Part shown: piece after piece, positions 56,491-64,000 of the stretch
Position numbering within the stretch: position 1 is the first letter of the stretch
Layout: each line of letters begins with the position of its first letter
Assembly (NCBI RefSeq): GCF_000482485.1
Contig: NZ_AXVK01000015.1
Span: forward strand, 62,001-126,000
Length of the DNA stretch: 64,000 bases
Reading direction: 5' to 3'
Source: Paucisalibacillus globulus DSM 18846
GTDB taxonomy: Bacteria; Bacillota; Bacilli; Bacillales; Amphibacillaceae
Translations under genes and position numbers: made by a program
The notes under the pieces: generated by a model
Told to the model about the DNA's origin: nothing
Database searches by the model: none
What the model saw: only the letters and a program-made list of their open reading frames with translations

Positions 56491-56515
56491 AAAAAACCCC
56501 ATAATAGTAATGGGG
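56491..56515 (-). terminator. Hairpin directly after the relA stop
   Basis: CCCCAT and ATGGGG (minus strand) pair around 7 nt and are followed by six T; the stem begins on the base next to the relA stop codon. It should reduce or end transcription before dtd. Confidence 0.8.
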
Positions 56516-58720
56516 CTATTGTATTGTTCTAGTTACGGTATAAACATCTTTAATTTGTTTTATCCGTTCAACAATTTTTCTTAAGTGCTCTGTATTATGA
56601 ATCAAAATTGTAATCTGAATAATCGCCATCTTGTTACGGTCAGAACGACCATTTACATGGGTAATATTTGTTTTTGTTTCATTGACAGCTTGTAGAACTT
56701 CATTTAAAAGACCTCTTCTATCGTAGCCAGAAATATCTAAATCAACATGATAATGTTTCTGTGTTTGATCTTCTTCCCATTCAACATGTAAATGGCGTTC
56801 CATTGCTTCTTCTGTTAGTACATTCGGACAATCGGAACGGTGAACGGAAACTCCACGTCCTTTTGTAATATATCCAATTATTTCATCACCCGGAACAGGA
56901 TTACAGCATTTGGAAAGACGAACTAGTAGGTTATCTACACCTTCTACAATAACTCCAGAGTCCTTTTTATACTTTTTCTTTTCTTTTTCTTTATACTCGT
57001 TTTTCGCTCCTTCGAGTGTTTGAGCAAAATCTTGTTCTTTTTGACGAGTCTGGCGAATTTTATCGGTTAACCTTGTCGCAACCAGTGCAGCTGTTATGCC
57101 TTGATAACCAACTGCAGCGTATAGATCCTCATCAGAAATAAAGTTAAAACGTTCATATACTCGTTTTAAGTTTTCTTCCGTTAATGCTTCTTTTGGTTCT
57201 ATACCTAGGGATCGAATTTCTTTATCAACTAACTCCTTACCCTTAGCAATGTTTTCATCACGACGTTGTTTTTTAAAGAATGCTCTAATTTTGTTTTTGG
57301 CTTGTGAAGTTTGGGTAATCTTTAGCCAATCCTGTGAAGGTCCATAGGAATGCTTAGACGTCATAACTTCAATTATATCGCCATTTTTCAATTCATAATC
57401 AAGTGGCTCCATTTTACCATTTATTTTTGCTCCAATGGTTTGGTTACCAATTTCCGTATGAATTCGATAAGCAAAGTCAAGTGGAACAGAACCAGAAGGA
57501 AGTTCTATCACATCTCCTTTTGGTGTAAATACATAAACCATATCAGAGAATAGATCAACTTTTAATGATTCTACAAATTCTTCTGCATCATGTGTTTCAC
57601 TTTGCCAATCTAATATTTCACGAAACCAGGTTAATTTTTCTTCAAAAGACTTCTTATCCTTATTTACTTGCTTTCCTTCTTTATAGGCCCAGTGTGCAGC
57701 GATACCATATTCTGCAATTTCATGCATTTCATTAGTACGAATTTGTACTTCTAATGGATCGCCCTTAGGACCTATAACAGTCGTATGCAAGGACTGGTAA
57801 AGATTTTGCTTTGGCATCGCGATATAATCTTTAAATCTACCAGGCATCGGCTTCCAACAAGTATGGATAATTCCTAACACAGCATAACAATCTTTAATAC
57901 TGTTGACCAGAATACGAACAGCCAATAAGTCATAAATCTCATTAAATTGCTTATTTTGCTTATACATCTTTTGATAAATACTGTAAAGATGCTTTGGCCT
58001 ACCCGAGATGTCTGCTTCGATGTTAACATCGATTAGTTGGTTTGTTACTTCATCAATTACTTCCTCAATATACGATTCACGTTGTTCACGTTTCTGTTTC
58101 ATTAGTTGAACAATACGATAATATTGCTGTGGATTTAAATAACGTAAAGAAATGTCCTCAAGTTCCCATTTAATCGTGGAAATCCCTAGACGATGTGCTA
58201 AAGGAGCGAAAATTTCTATTGTTTCATTTGCCTTTTGGCGCTGCTTTTCTGGAGGTAAAAACTTCAATGTACGCATATTGTGTAATCTATCTGCTAATTT
58301 AATTAGAATTACACGGATATCCTTTGCCATGGCAACAAACATTTTTCGGTGATTTTCTGCTTGTTGTGCCTCTTTAGATTGATATTTAATTTTCCCTAGT
58401 TTCGTTACACCATCAACAAGCATAGCAACTTCTCTATTAAACTCTTCCTCAATCATTTCAAGTGTAATTTCGGTATCCTCTACAACATCATGTAAAAAAC
58501 CGCCAGCTATTGTCACAGGATCCATTTTTAAATCTACTAAGATCCCAGCAACTTGAATAGGGTGAATGATATACGCTTCCCCAGACTTACGATACTGATC
58601 CTTATGGGCTTTTTCTGCATATTCAAAAGCCCTATAAATAAAACTCACATCTTCTGCAGAAAGATACCCACGTGCTTTCTCTATTAATTGTTCAATTGTT
58701 ATAATGTCACTCTTTGCCAT
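56516..58720 (-). CDS. relA: Bifunctional (p)ppGpp synthetase/hydrolase Rel
   Basis: The long RelA/SpoT homologue of 734 residues that controls the stringent response. HD hydrolase domain (YIIHPIQVAGILVDL, FLHDVVEDTEIT, DRLHNMRTL; about 40-200), synthetase domain (GRPKHLYSIYQKM, YDLLAVRILV, RFKDYIAMPKQNLYQSLHT; about 230-350), TGS (VYVFTPKGDVIELPSGS), zinc finger/CC region (RLSKCCNPVPGDEI) and C-terminal ACT (VDISGYDRRGLLNEVLQ). The hydrolase residues are intact, so both activities are expected. AAAAGGTG precedes the ATG. Confidence 0.97.
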   Translation of the reverse strand: MAKSDIITIEQLIEKARGYLSAEDVSFIYRAFEYAEKAHKDQYRKSGEAYIIHPIQVAGILVDLKMDPVTIAGGFLHDVVEDTEITLEMIEEEFNREVAMLVDGVTKLGKIKYQSKEAQQAENHRKMFVAMAKDIRVILIKLADRLHNMRTLKFLPPEKQRQKANETIEIFAPLAHRLGISTIKWELEDISLRYLNPQQYYRIVQLMKQKREQRESYIEEVIDEVTNQLIDVNIEADISGRPKHLYSIYQKMYKQNKQFNEIYDLLAVRILVNSIKDCYAVLGIIHTCWKPMPGRFKDYIAMPKQNLYQSLHTTVIGPKGDPLEVQIRTNEMHEIAEYGIAAHWAYKEGKQVNKDKKSFEEKLTWFREILDWQSETHDAEEFVESLKVDLFSDMVYVFTPKGDVIELPSGSVPLDFAYRIHTEIGNQTIGAKINGKMEPLDYELKNGDIIEVMTSKHSYGPSQDWLKITQTSQAKNKIRAFFKKQRRDENIAKGKELVDKEIRSLGIEPKEALTEENLKRVYERFNFISDEDLYAAVGYQGITAALVATRLTDKIRQTRQKEQDFAQTLEGAKNEYKEKEKKKYKKDSGVIVEGVDNLLVRLSKCCNPVPGDEIIGYITKGRGVSVHRSDCPNVLTEEAMERHLHVEWEEDQTQKHYHVDLDISGYDRRGLLNEVLQAVNETKTNITHVNGRSDRNKMAIIQITILIHNTEHLRKIVERIKQIKDVYTVTRTIQ

Positions 58721-58812
58721 ATTATCACCTTTTATTGTAGAAGATACTTACATACTAGTATCGAAAAGTTTGTCGTAAATGTAAAGAAAAATTTATACTT
58801 ACGTATTAGAAG

Positions 58813-58844
58813 AGGTCTGATGAAAGCTTCTTCTCATCAGACCT
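58813..58844 (-). terminator. Hairpin between apt and relA
   Basis: AGGTCTGATGA pairs perfectly with TCATCAGACCT (58813-58823, 58834-58844). No T run follows on the minus strand, so it may be a processing or stability element rather than a full terminator. It is 12 nt after the apt stop. Confidence 0.5.
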
Positions 58845-58855
58845 AATCATCATAA

Positions 58856-59368
58856 TTAGTATTTCATTAATGTTAACACATCATAGCCTTTAAGTTTATC
58901 TAAACCGTCTAGGTAAGATAACTCAATCAGGAATGCACATCCAACAACGATACCACCTAGTTCTTCTACTAATTGGATTGTTGCTTCGATAGTACCACCG
59001 GTTGCTAACAAGTCGTCTGTTATTAATACGCGTTGTCCAGGCTTAATAGCATCTTTATGGATTGTTAACACGTTTTGTCCATATTCTAAACCGTAATCTA
59101 CTTTGATAACCTCACGTGGTAATTTTCCTTCTTTTCTCACAGGTGCAAACCCTACCTCAAGAGCATAGGATACTGGACATCCAACGATAAATCCTCTTGC
59201 TTCTGGACCTACTACAAGATCAATTTTTTTATCTTTTGCAAACTCAACTATTTCATCAACTGCAGATTTAAAGGCTTTTCCATTATCCATTAATGGCGTA
59301 ATATCTTTAAATTCAATACCTTCTTTAGGCCAATCCTTTACAATTTTAATATATTGTTTATAATCCAT
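58856..59368 (-). CDS. apt: Adenine phosphoribosyltransferase
   Basis: Salvages adenine to AMP using PRPP. 170 residues: [16 protein letters not shown], the base-binding [31 protein letters not shown] (flexible loop), and the PRPP motif [13 protein letters not shown]. Its ATG overlaps the last codons of recJ by 11 nt, so it is coupled. The order recJ-apt-relA is as in B. subtilis. Confidence 0.96.
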   Translation of the reverse strand: MDYKQYIKIVKDWPKEGIEFKDITPLMDNGKAFKSAVDEIVEFAKDKKIDLVVGPEARGFIVGCPVSYALEVGFAPVRKEGKLPREVIKVDYGLEYGQNVLTIHKDAIKPGQRVLITDDLLATGGTIEATIQLVEELGGIVVGCAFLIELSYLDGLDKLKGYDVLTLMKY

Positions 59369-61694
59369 GGGTTACTTCCTCCTTAGGTTTAGCCAACTGT
59401 TCCATACTATCTTGAAACCATTTCATTAATTCATCATAGGTTGCATAATAGAGGATTTTTTCAATTTCAGCTTGCTTCACTCTTTCTTGGTAAACATTTG
59501 CTTCTTGCAAATCTTTTTTCTGTGGTGTGCTATTTAATAAAATAAGTCCATTATTTATATTAACAAATTCTAACTCAGAAAACACGTTTAACATAAAACG
59601 AACCGTATCTTTAGTCCAGCCCTTAGCGTGTAATATGGCATTTAATTCTTTTTGAATATCTAATTCTTTTCTTTTCCATATTAAAGAATATAACCATTTA
59701 AAATCTTCTCTAGTCGGAAAAGCAGATAAATAAGCACTGTTTTCCACATAGAAACAAGCATGAATACACAAAGGCTTAACCTTATTAATAAATTCTTTTA
59801 AGTCATCTAAATTAGGAGGTAAATCAAATAGATATAATACTTCTACTTCCTCAACTAATTCAAACGCTTGCTCATAAGTAACTTCCCTAATACCTTCTGG
59901 AAATGCATGATGGTTCTGGCTATTTTCATTATACAGTAGTATATGATTATCAAATTGGTGAAGATAATTTGTTAAGTCTGTCTGTTTCTTTCCTCGATGG
60001 TCAAATAATTGCCACTCATTAATTCTCATATCCTCAACGACTAGTTGTGGTTTTCGAATGCCATTCCATTCATTAATTCCTAATTCACCTACTATAGATA
60101 CTGTTGCGTTAGGAGAAATACAATGGAATAGATCACCCATACCAAAGGCTATTCCTTCTATTGAATATTTATCATCTTTAAATAGTAGTTTTAGATGTTT
60201 TTTCATGTTACCTAATTGCCTTACATCTACTGGCTTTGAATGGATAGTAAATTTCGGCTTAGGATTAGCCATACCAAAAGGAGCTAACAGACTTATATCA
60301 TCAATAAGTTCTTCCGTAACATCAGAAAGCTCAAGTGTTTTACTAATTAGTATTTCTTGTTTAAAATCTTCACTTGATAATTCTTGACTAATAATATTAT
60401 CAAGTTTCTCTTCTAGTAACGGAACATTTTCAATCGGCAAAGTCATTCCAGCCGCTTGAGAATGTCCTCCAAAATGAGTGAAAATATCTTTTATTTGCAT
60501 GCAACTTTGGAAAAAGTCAAAGGCAGGAATACTTCTTGCAGATCCTTTTGCTGTACCATCTGCTTCATTAATCGCAAGCACAATGGCTGGTCGGTCATAT
60601 TTTCTTACCAACCTAGATGCAACAATGCCCAGCACTCCCTGATTCCATCCTTCTTTTGCAACAACAATTACACCCTTTTCAGAATCAATTCTAATTGATT
60701 CTTCCACTTCTTTGACAATAGAAGCTACAACCTTCTGACGCTCTTGATTTAACTGATCAACCATTTTAGCAAGGTCTTCAGCTTCTTGCCTGTCATCGGT
60801 CATTAGAAGATGCACTGCTAAATCTGCATCTTGAAGTCTGCCAACAGCATTTAAACGAGGTCCTATTTGAAAGCCAATATCCTCTTCTGTTGTTTTTCCT
60901 TCTATATTGCAAAGTTTTTTTAAGGCAATAAGGCCTTCTCTTTTCGTGTTGGATAATTTAAGTAAACCAAAATATGCTAATATACGGTTTTCATTAACTA
61001 ATGGCACTAAATCTGCAATGGTTCCTATTACTACTAAATCCAATAAATGATCTGGAAAATACCCAAGTAAGGCTTCGGCTAATTTGAATGCTACCCCTGC
61101 TCCAGCTAATTCTTTAAACGGATAATCGGGTGAACATTTAGGATGTATAATTGCAAATGCATCAGGTAGTTCTTCTTGTGGTTCATGGTGATCTGTAATA
61201 ATCAAATCAATTCCAAGTTCTTTAGCCACCTTTGCCTCATGTACAGAAGCAATTCCTGTATCTACTGTAATAATTAGTTTGAATCCTTCTGAACTTGCCT
61301 GTCTAAAAGCAGTTTCATTAGGGCCATAACCTTCAGTAAAACGATTTGGTATATAAAAGTCACAATTCGCACCTAGTTCTTCTAGTGTCTTGATCAGTAT
61401 TGTTGTAGAACTAACACCATCAGCATCATAATCGCCAAAAACAAGTATCTTTTCATTTGCTTCAATCGCTTGCAACACTCGATCTTTAGCTACGGTCATC
61501 GATGCCATTCTATTTGGATTAATTAACAGATCAGTGGACGGTTTCAAGAAACTTTGTATTTCTTCAGCTGTTGTCAAGCCACGTTGTAAAAGCAATTCTT
61601 TTATCACGGGAGATAATTCGCTTGAGTCATCCATCCAATCATCTATATTATCTTGTATGCTAGCAAATTTCCAATTCGACTTGCTTCGTAACAT
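59358..61694 (-). CDS. recJ: Single-strand DNA-specific exonuclease RecJ
   Basis: A 5'-3' ssDNA exonuclease for recombination and mismatch/base excision repair; 778 residues. The DHH metal motifs are visible: [36 protein letters not shown] (DHH), [11 protein letters not shown] and, in the DHHA1 part, [15 protein letters not shown]. An OB fold and a Bacillus-type C-terminal extension follow. AGGGGTGA precedes the ATG at 61694; the frame extends 51 nt further without a site. It lies 60 nt after the LapA-family gene. Confidence 0.96.
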   Translation of the reverse strand: MLRSKSNWKFASIQDNIDDWMDDSSELSPVIKELLLQRGLTTAEEIQSFLKPSTDLLINPNRMASMTVAKDRVLQAIEANEKILVFGDYDADGVSSTTILIKTLEELGANCDFYIPNRFTEGYGPNETAFRQASSEGFKLIITVDTGIASVHEAKVAKELGIDLIITDHHEPQEELPDAFAIIHPKCSPDYPFKELAGAGVAFKLAEALLGYFPDHLLDLVVIGTIADLVPLVNENRILAYFGLLKLSNTKREGLIALKKLCNIEGKTTEEDIGFQIGPRLNAVGRLQDADLAVHLLMTDDRQEAEDLAKMVDQLNQERQKVVASIVKEVEESIRIDSEKGVIVVAKEGWNQGVLGIVASRLVRKYDRPAIVLAINEADGTAKGSARSIPAFDFFQSCMQIKDIFTHFGGHSQAAGMTLPIENVPLLEEKLDNIISQELSSEDFKQEILISKTLELSDVTEELIDDISLLAPFGMANPKPKFTIHSKPVDVRQLGNMKKHLKLLFKDDKYSIEGIAFGMGDLFHCISPNATVSIVGELGINEWNGIRKPQLVVEDMRINEWQLFDHRGKKQTDLTNYLHQFDNHILLYNENSQNHHAFPEGIREVTYEQAFELVEEVEVLYLFDLPPNLDDLKEFINKVKPLCIHACFYVENSAYLSAFPTREDFKWLYSLIWKRKELDIQKELNAILHAKGWTKDTVRFMLNVFSELEFVNINNGLILLNSTPQKKDLQEANVYQERVKQAEIEKILYYATYDELMKWFQDSMEQLAKPKEEVTHGL

Positions 61695-61753
61695 AAATTC
61701 ACCCCTGACTAATCTATTATACACAAATACAGTCAGGGGTAGCAATTAAAATT

Positions 61754-62083
61754 CTAGTTAGATTTATCTGATTGATTTTCCACTTCTGGTTGATAGACAA
61801 TTTCTGTCCCTATTAATTCCGTTTCATCTACTAACTGGGTTAATTTTTGATTTTCTTTTTTTAACAATTTAATTTCTCGTTGCATCTTAAACATACGTAC
61901 CATACCTACAGCTGCTGTAATAATACCTCCCATCAATACTGAAAAAAGGATAACAAGGATTAAGGGCGATTCTAGTTCCCAGAAAAAATAAGTTACTTCA
62001 ACCGGATTAACATTTGTGACCGCGAATATCGCTACTAATATCATAAATATAATGGCGATAATGACAAAAGTTTGTCCTTTCAT
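61754..62083 (-). CDS. yrvD: LapA-family (DUF1049) membrane protein, YrvD
   Basis: A 109-residue protein with two N-terminal helices (about 4-24 and 40-62) separated by NVNPVEVTYFFWELESP, the DUF1049 signature, and a C-terminal coiled coil (MQREIKLLKKENQKLTQLVDE). In E. coli, the related LapA works with LapB in lipopolysaccharide control, a role that cannot apply here; the Gram-positive function is unknown. AGGAGGAG precedes the ATG. It stands between secDF and recJ, as in B. subtilis. Confidence 0.88.
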   Translation of the reverse strand: MKGQTFVIIAIIFMILVAIFAVTNVNPVEVTYFFWELESPLILVILFSVLMGGIITAAVGMVRMFKMQREIKLLKKENQKLTQLVDETELIGTEIVYQPEVENQSDKSN

Positions 62084-62130
62084 ACTAAATACTCCTCCTT
62101 ATATACATGATATTTTATACAACATAATAA

Positions 62131-62165
62131 AAAAAATCCCCTAGGCTCAAGCCCAGGGGATTTTT
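62131..62165 (-). terminator. Terminator of secDF
   Basis: ATCCCCTGGGC and GCCTAGGGGAT (minus strand, one mismatch) enclose a 4-nt loop and are followed by eight T. Located 4 nt after the secDF stop. Confidence 0.92.
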
Positions 62166-62168
62166 ATA

Positions 62169-64000
62169 TTAGACCTGTGGTCCTTCCACACGTTTTTTCT
62201 TTCTAAAATCAAGTGGCTTTTCTTTAATATTCTTCCCACGCCATACTAACCATAGTTGAGTAGCAAGGAATAGTGAAGAGTAAAGTCCAGCAATAATGCC
62301 AACAGCTAAGGCAATTCCAAATCCTTGAATTGGATCTGCTCCAAGGAATAAGAATGCTAGTACGGCTATTAAGGTTGTAATCGTAGTATTCATTGTTCTA
62401 GTCATAGTTTGAACAATACTTTTATTAGTTATACTTGCAAGATCTTTAAAGGTTTTAACAGGTTTTTTCTCTCTCTGTATATTTTCCCGTATTCGGTCAA
62501 ATGTTACAATGGTTGCATTAATGGAATAACCAATTATCGTTAGAATTGCGGCAACAATTGTAACGTCAAATTCTATTCTAAAAATACTAAAGACTGTTAG
62601 CATTATAAATACATCATGTAATAATGCAATTATTGCTGCTATCGCAAAGAAGAACTCAAAGCGGAAAGCAACATATATAATCATACCTATAGATGCAATA
62701 GCAAGTGCATAAATGGCATTTTTAATAAGCTCTTCTCCAACAATTGATGAGACTACACTTACGCTAGGTTCAACATCATATTTTTCTAAGAAATATGCTT
62801 TTAATTCAGCAATTTTATCTTCCTCTATTACATCATCATAGCGAATTACCGCAATCTCATTATTCTCACCTGAAAGTACAGGAGATTTTTCTTCTAAACC
62901 TAGTTTTTCAAGGTCTGCCATAATTTCTTCCGCGTTCAAGCTTTCCTCAGCAATAATTTGTACCCTTGAACCACTTGTGAAGTCAATTCCAGGATTTAAT
63001 CTAAATACAGCTAAAGAAACAGCACCAATAATAAGTAGGATTATAGTAAATATAAAGAATTTCTTACGTTTATCAACAAAGTTCCATTCTCTATTCAAGA
63101 ATTTAGCTGGAACCTCTGATTTATCTTTAATATCTTTAATTTCCGATCTTTTTAAACCAAACCAACTTGGATTATTCTTCAGGAATTTAGCTTTTAGCCA
63201 TAATTGAAGTAACCATTTTGTACCATATACTGCTGTTAAGAAACTGACAAGGATACTAATAATCAACATAGTAGCAAACCCTTTAACGGAGCTTGTCCCA
63301 AAAGCAAATAGCACAGCAGCAGCTAGAATAGTTGTAATATTGGCATCTAGAATTGCTCTAAATGAGTTACTTGTTCCTGCTTTAAATGATGCATGTAGTG
63401 ATTTTCCTTCTCGTAACTCTTCCTTAATACGTTCAAATGTTATGACGTTTGCGTCTACGGCCATACCAACTCCAAGTATTAAAGCGGCTATTCCAGGTAA
63501 AGTAAGAACACCGTTGAGAGCCTCAAAAATTACTATTACTAAAAATGTGTAAGCACTTAACGAAATAACTGAAATTACACCTAAAAAACGATAAACAACT
63601 ATCATGAATAAGAAAATAATAGCAATACCAATAATACCAGCCATCACAGTTTCATTTAACGCTTGCTCACCAAATTGTGCCCCAACAGAAGTAGAGAATA
63701 GTTCCTCCATGTCAGCAGGTAATGATCCAGAATTGATAATATCTGCAAGGTATTGTGCAGATTCAACGGTAAAGTTTCCACTTATCATAACATCTGTACC
63801 CGGAATTGGATTCTTAACACCTGGTGCAGAAATATACTTGTGATCCTCTTTTAGTGCCTCCGCTTTAAACGAATCCCCTTCTTGGAAATCCATCCAAATA
63901 ACCAATAAGTCCTCTCTCTCGGTTGGAGGGATGGCATCACTAACATATTTCTTAGATAGTTCCGTAGTCACCTCTGTTAACTTCTTGGCATCTTTAACTT
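62169..64000 (-). CDS. secDF: SecDF fused protein translocase accessory subunit (N-terminus outside window)
   Basis: About 610 codons are visible. The frame continues without a stop to the right edge (reading ...VKDAKKLTEVTTELSKKY), so the first part of SecD lies outside; the GTG at 63971 is internal. The SecD half shows GIAIIFLFMIVVYRF and GVGMAVDANVITFERIKEEL; the SecF half begins near LAVFRLNPGIDFTSGSRVQI, then GYSINATIVTFDRIRENI. The fusion of SecD and SecF is normal in Bacillus. It uses the proton gradient to help pull proteins through SecYEG. Confidence 0.95.
   Translation of the reverse strand, partial: VKDAKKLTEVTTELSKKYVSDAIPPTEREDLLVIWMDFQEGDSFKAEALKEDHKYISAPGVKNPIPGTDVMISGNFTVESAQYLADIINSGSLPADMEELFSTSVGAQFGEQALNETVMAGIIGIAIIFLFMIVVYRFLGVISVISLSAYTFLVIVIFEALNGVLTLPGIAALILGVGMAVDANVITFERIKEELREGKSLHASFKAGTSNSFRAILDANITTILAAAVLFAFGTSSVKGFATMLIISILVSFLTAVYGTKWLLQLWLKAKFLKNNPSWFGLKRSEIKDIKDKSEVPAKFLNREWNFVDKRKKFFIFTIILLIIGAVSLAVFRLNPGIDFTSGSRVQIIAEESLNAEEIMADLEKLGLEEKSPVLSGENNEIAVIRYDDVIEEDKIAELKAYFLEKYDVEPSVSVVSSIVGEELIKNAIYALAIASIGMIIYVAFRFEFFFAIAAIIALLHDVFIMLTVFSIFRIEFDVTIVAAILTIIGYSINATIVTFDRIRENIQREKKPVKTFKDLASITNKSIVQTMTRTMNTTITTLIAVLAFLFLGADPIQGFGIALAVGIIAGLYSSLFLATQLWLVWRGKNIKEKPLDFRKKKRVEGPQV

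Overview
The window is low-GC DNA from an endospore-forming, naturally competent Bacillaceae. Evidence for this: the comE operon, sda, an intact sigK, rsfA, a 6S RNA, two T-box leaders and long stretches of gene order matching Bacillus subtilis. A seven-subunit-type Na+/H+ antiporter operon (minus one gene) and GC-rich dispersed repeats I associate with the Oceanobacillus/Virgibacillus group suggest a salt- or alkali-tolerant member; that placement is inference. TTG start codons with well-spaced ribosome binding sites are frequent (yqeH, yqeG, rsfS, sigK, an amidase, one lipoprotein).

Layout. 1-7038 (minus strand): comEA-comEB-comEC (comEC runs off the left edge), then the yqeG-yqeH-aroE-yhbY-nadD-yqeK-rsfS-yqeM operon of ribosome assembly, NAD and shikimate genes. 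7039-7686: a cluster of DnaA boxes around a perfect palindrome in front of sda, the 46-residue checkpoint protein that blocks sporulation when replication is disturbed. 7987-13276 (plus): mrpA-C-D-E-F-G, with no mrpB. 13479-14183: sigK, uninterrupted by a skin element.

14255-29738 (minus): the accessory island and the most unusual part. It is a monoderm Tad/Flp (type IVc) pilus locus: tadZ-tadA-tadB-tadC-flp, two TadE-like pseudopilins, a large TadG/DUF5702-like protein, a prepilin peptidase and an FHA-domain protein. Threaded between and after these genes are six DUF4352-type lipoproteins and two members of a second small lipoprotein family. Recent duplication, gene conversion, a TadG-like fragment, a decayed tadE start and a lipoprotein without most of its signal peptide show that the island is changing quickly.

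29739-30552 is an unexplained AT-rich gap. 30610-47475 (mostly minus) is conserved core: mtnN, yrrS, greA, udk, trmR, mltG, yrzB, ruvX, ireB-like, T-box-alaS, an AI-2E family exporter, recD2, a TPR protein, mnmA, a cysteine desulfurase and cymR. 47878-50099 (plus): rarA and rsfA. 50205 to the right edge: 6S RNA, aspS, hisS with its T-box, a 57-residue HTH protein, an SH3b amidase (plus), dtd, relA, apt, recJ, a LapA-family protein and secDF (runs off the right edge). Two ~420-bp MITE-like elements with matching ends lie at 35661 and 54134, and a third, different GC-rich structured repeat lies between cymR and rarA.

How the parts fit: competence, sporulation timing (Sda, SigK, RsfA), ion homeostasis and translation quality form a standard Bacillus backbone. 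The Tad island adds a surface organelle whose membrane-anchored lipoprotein companions have no assigned role.
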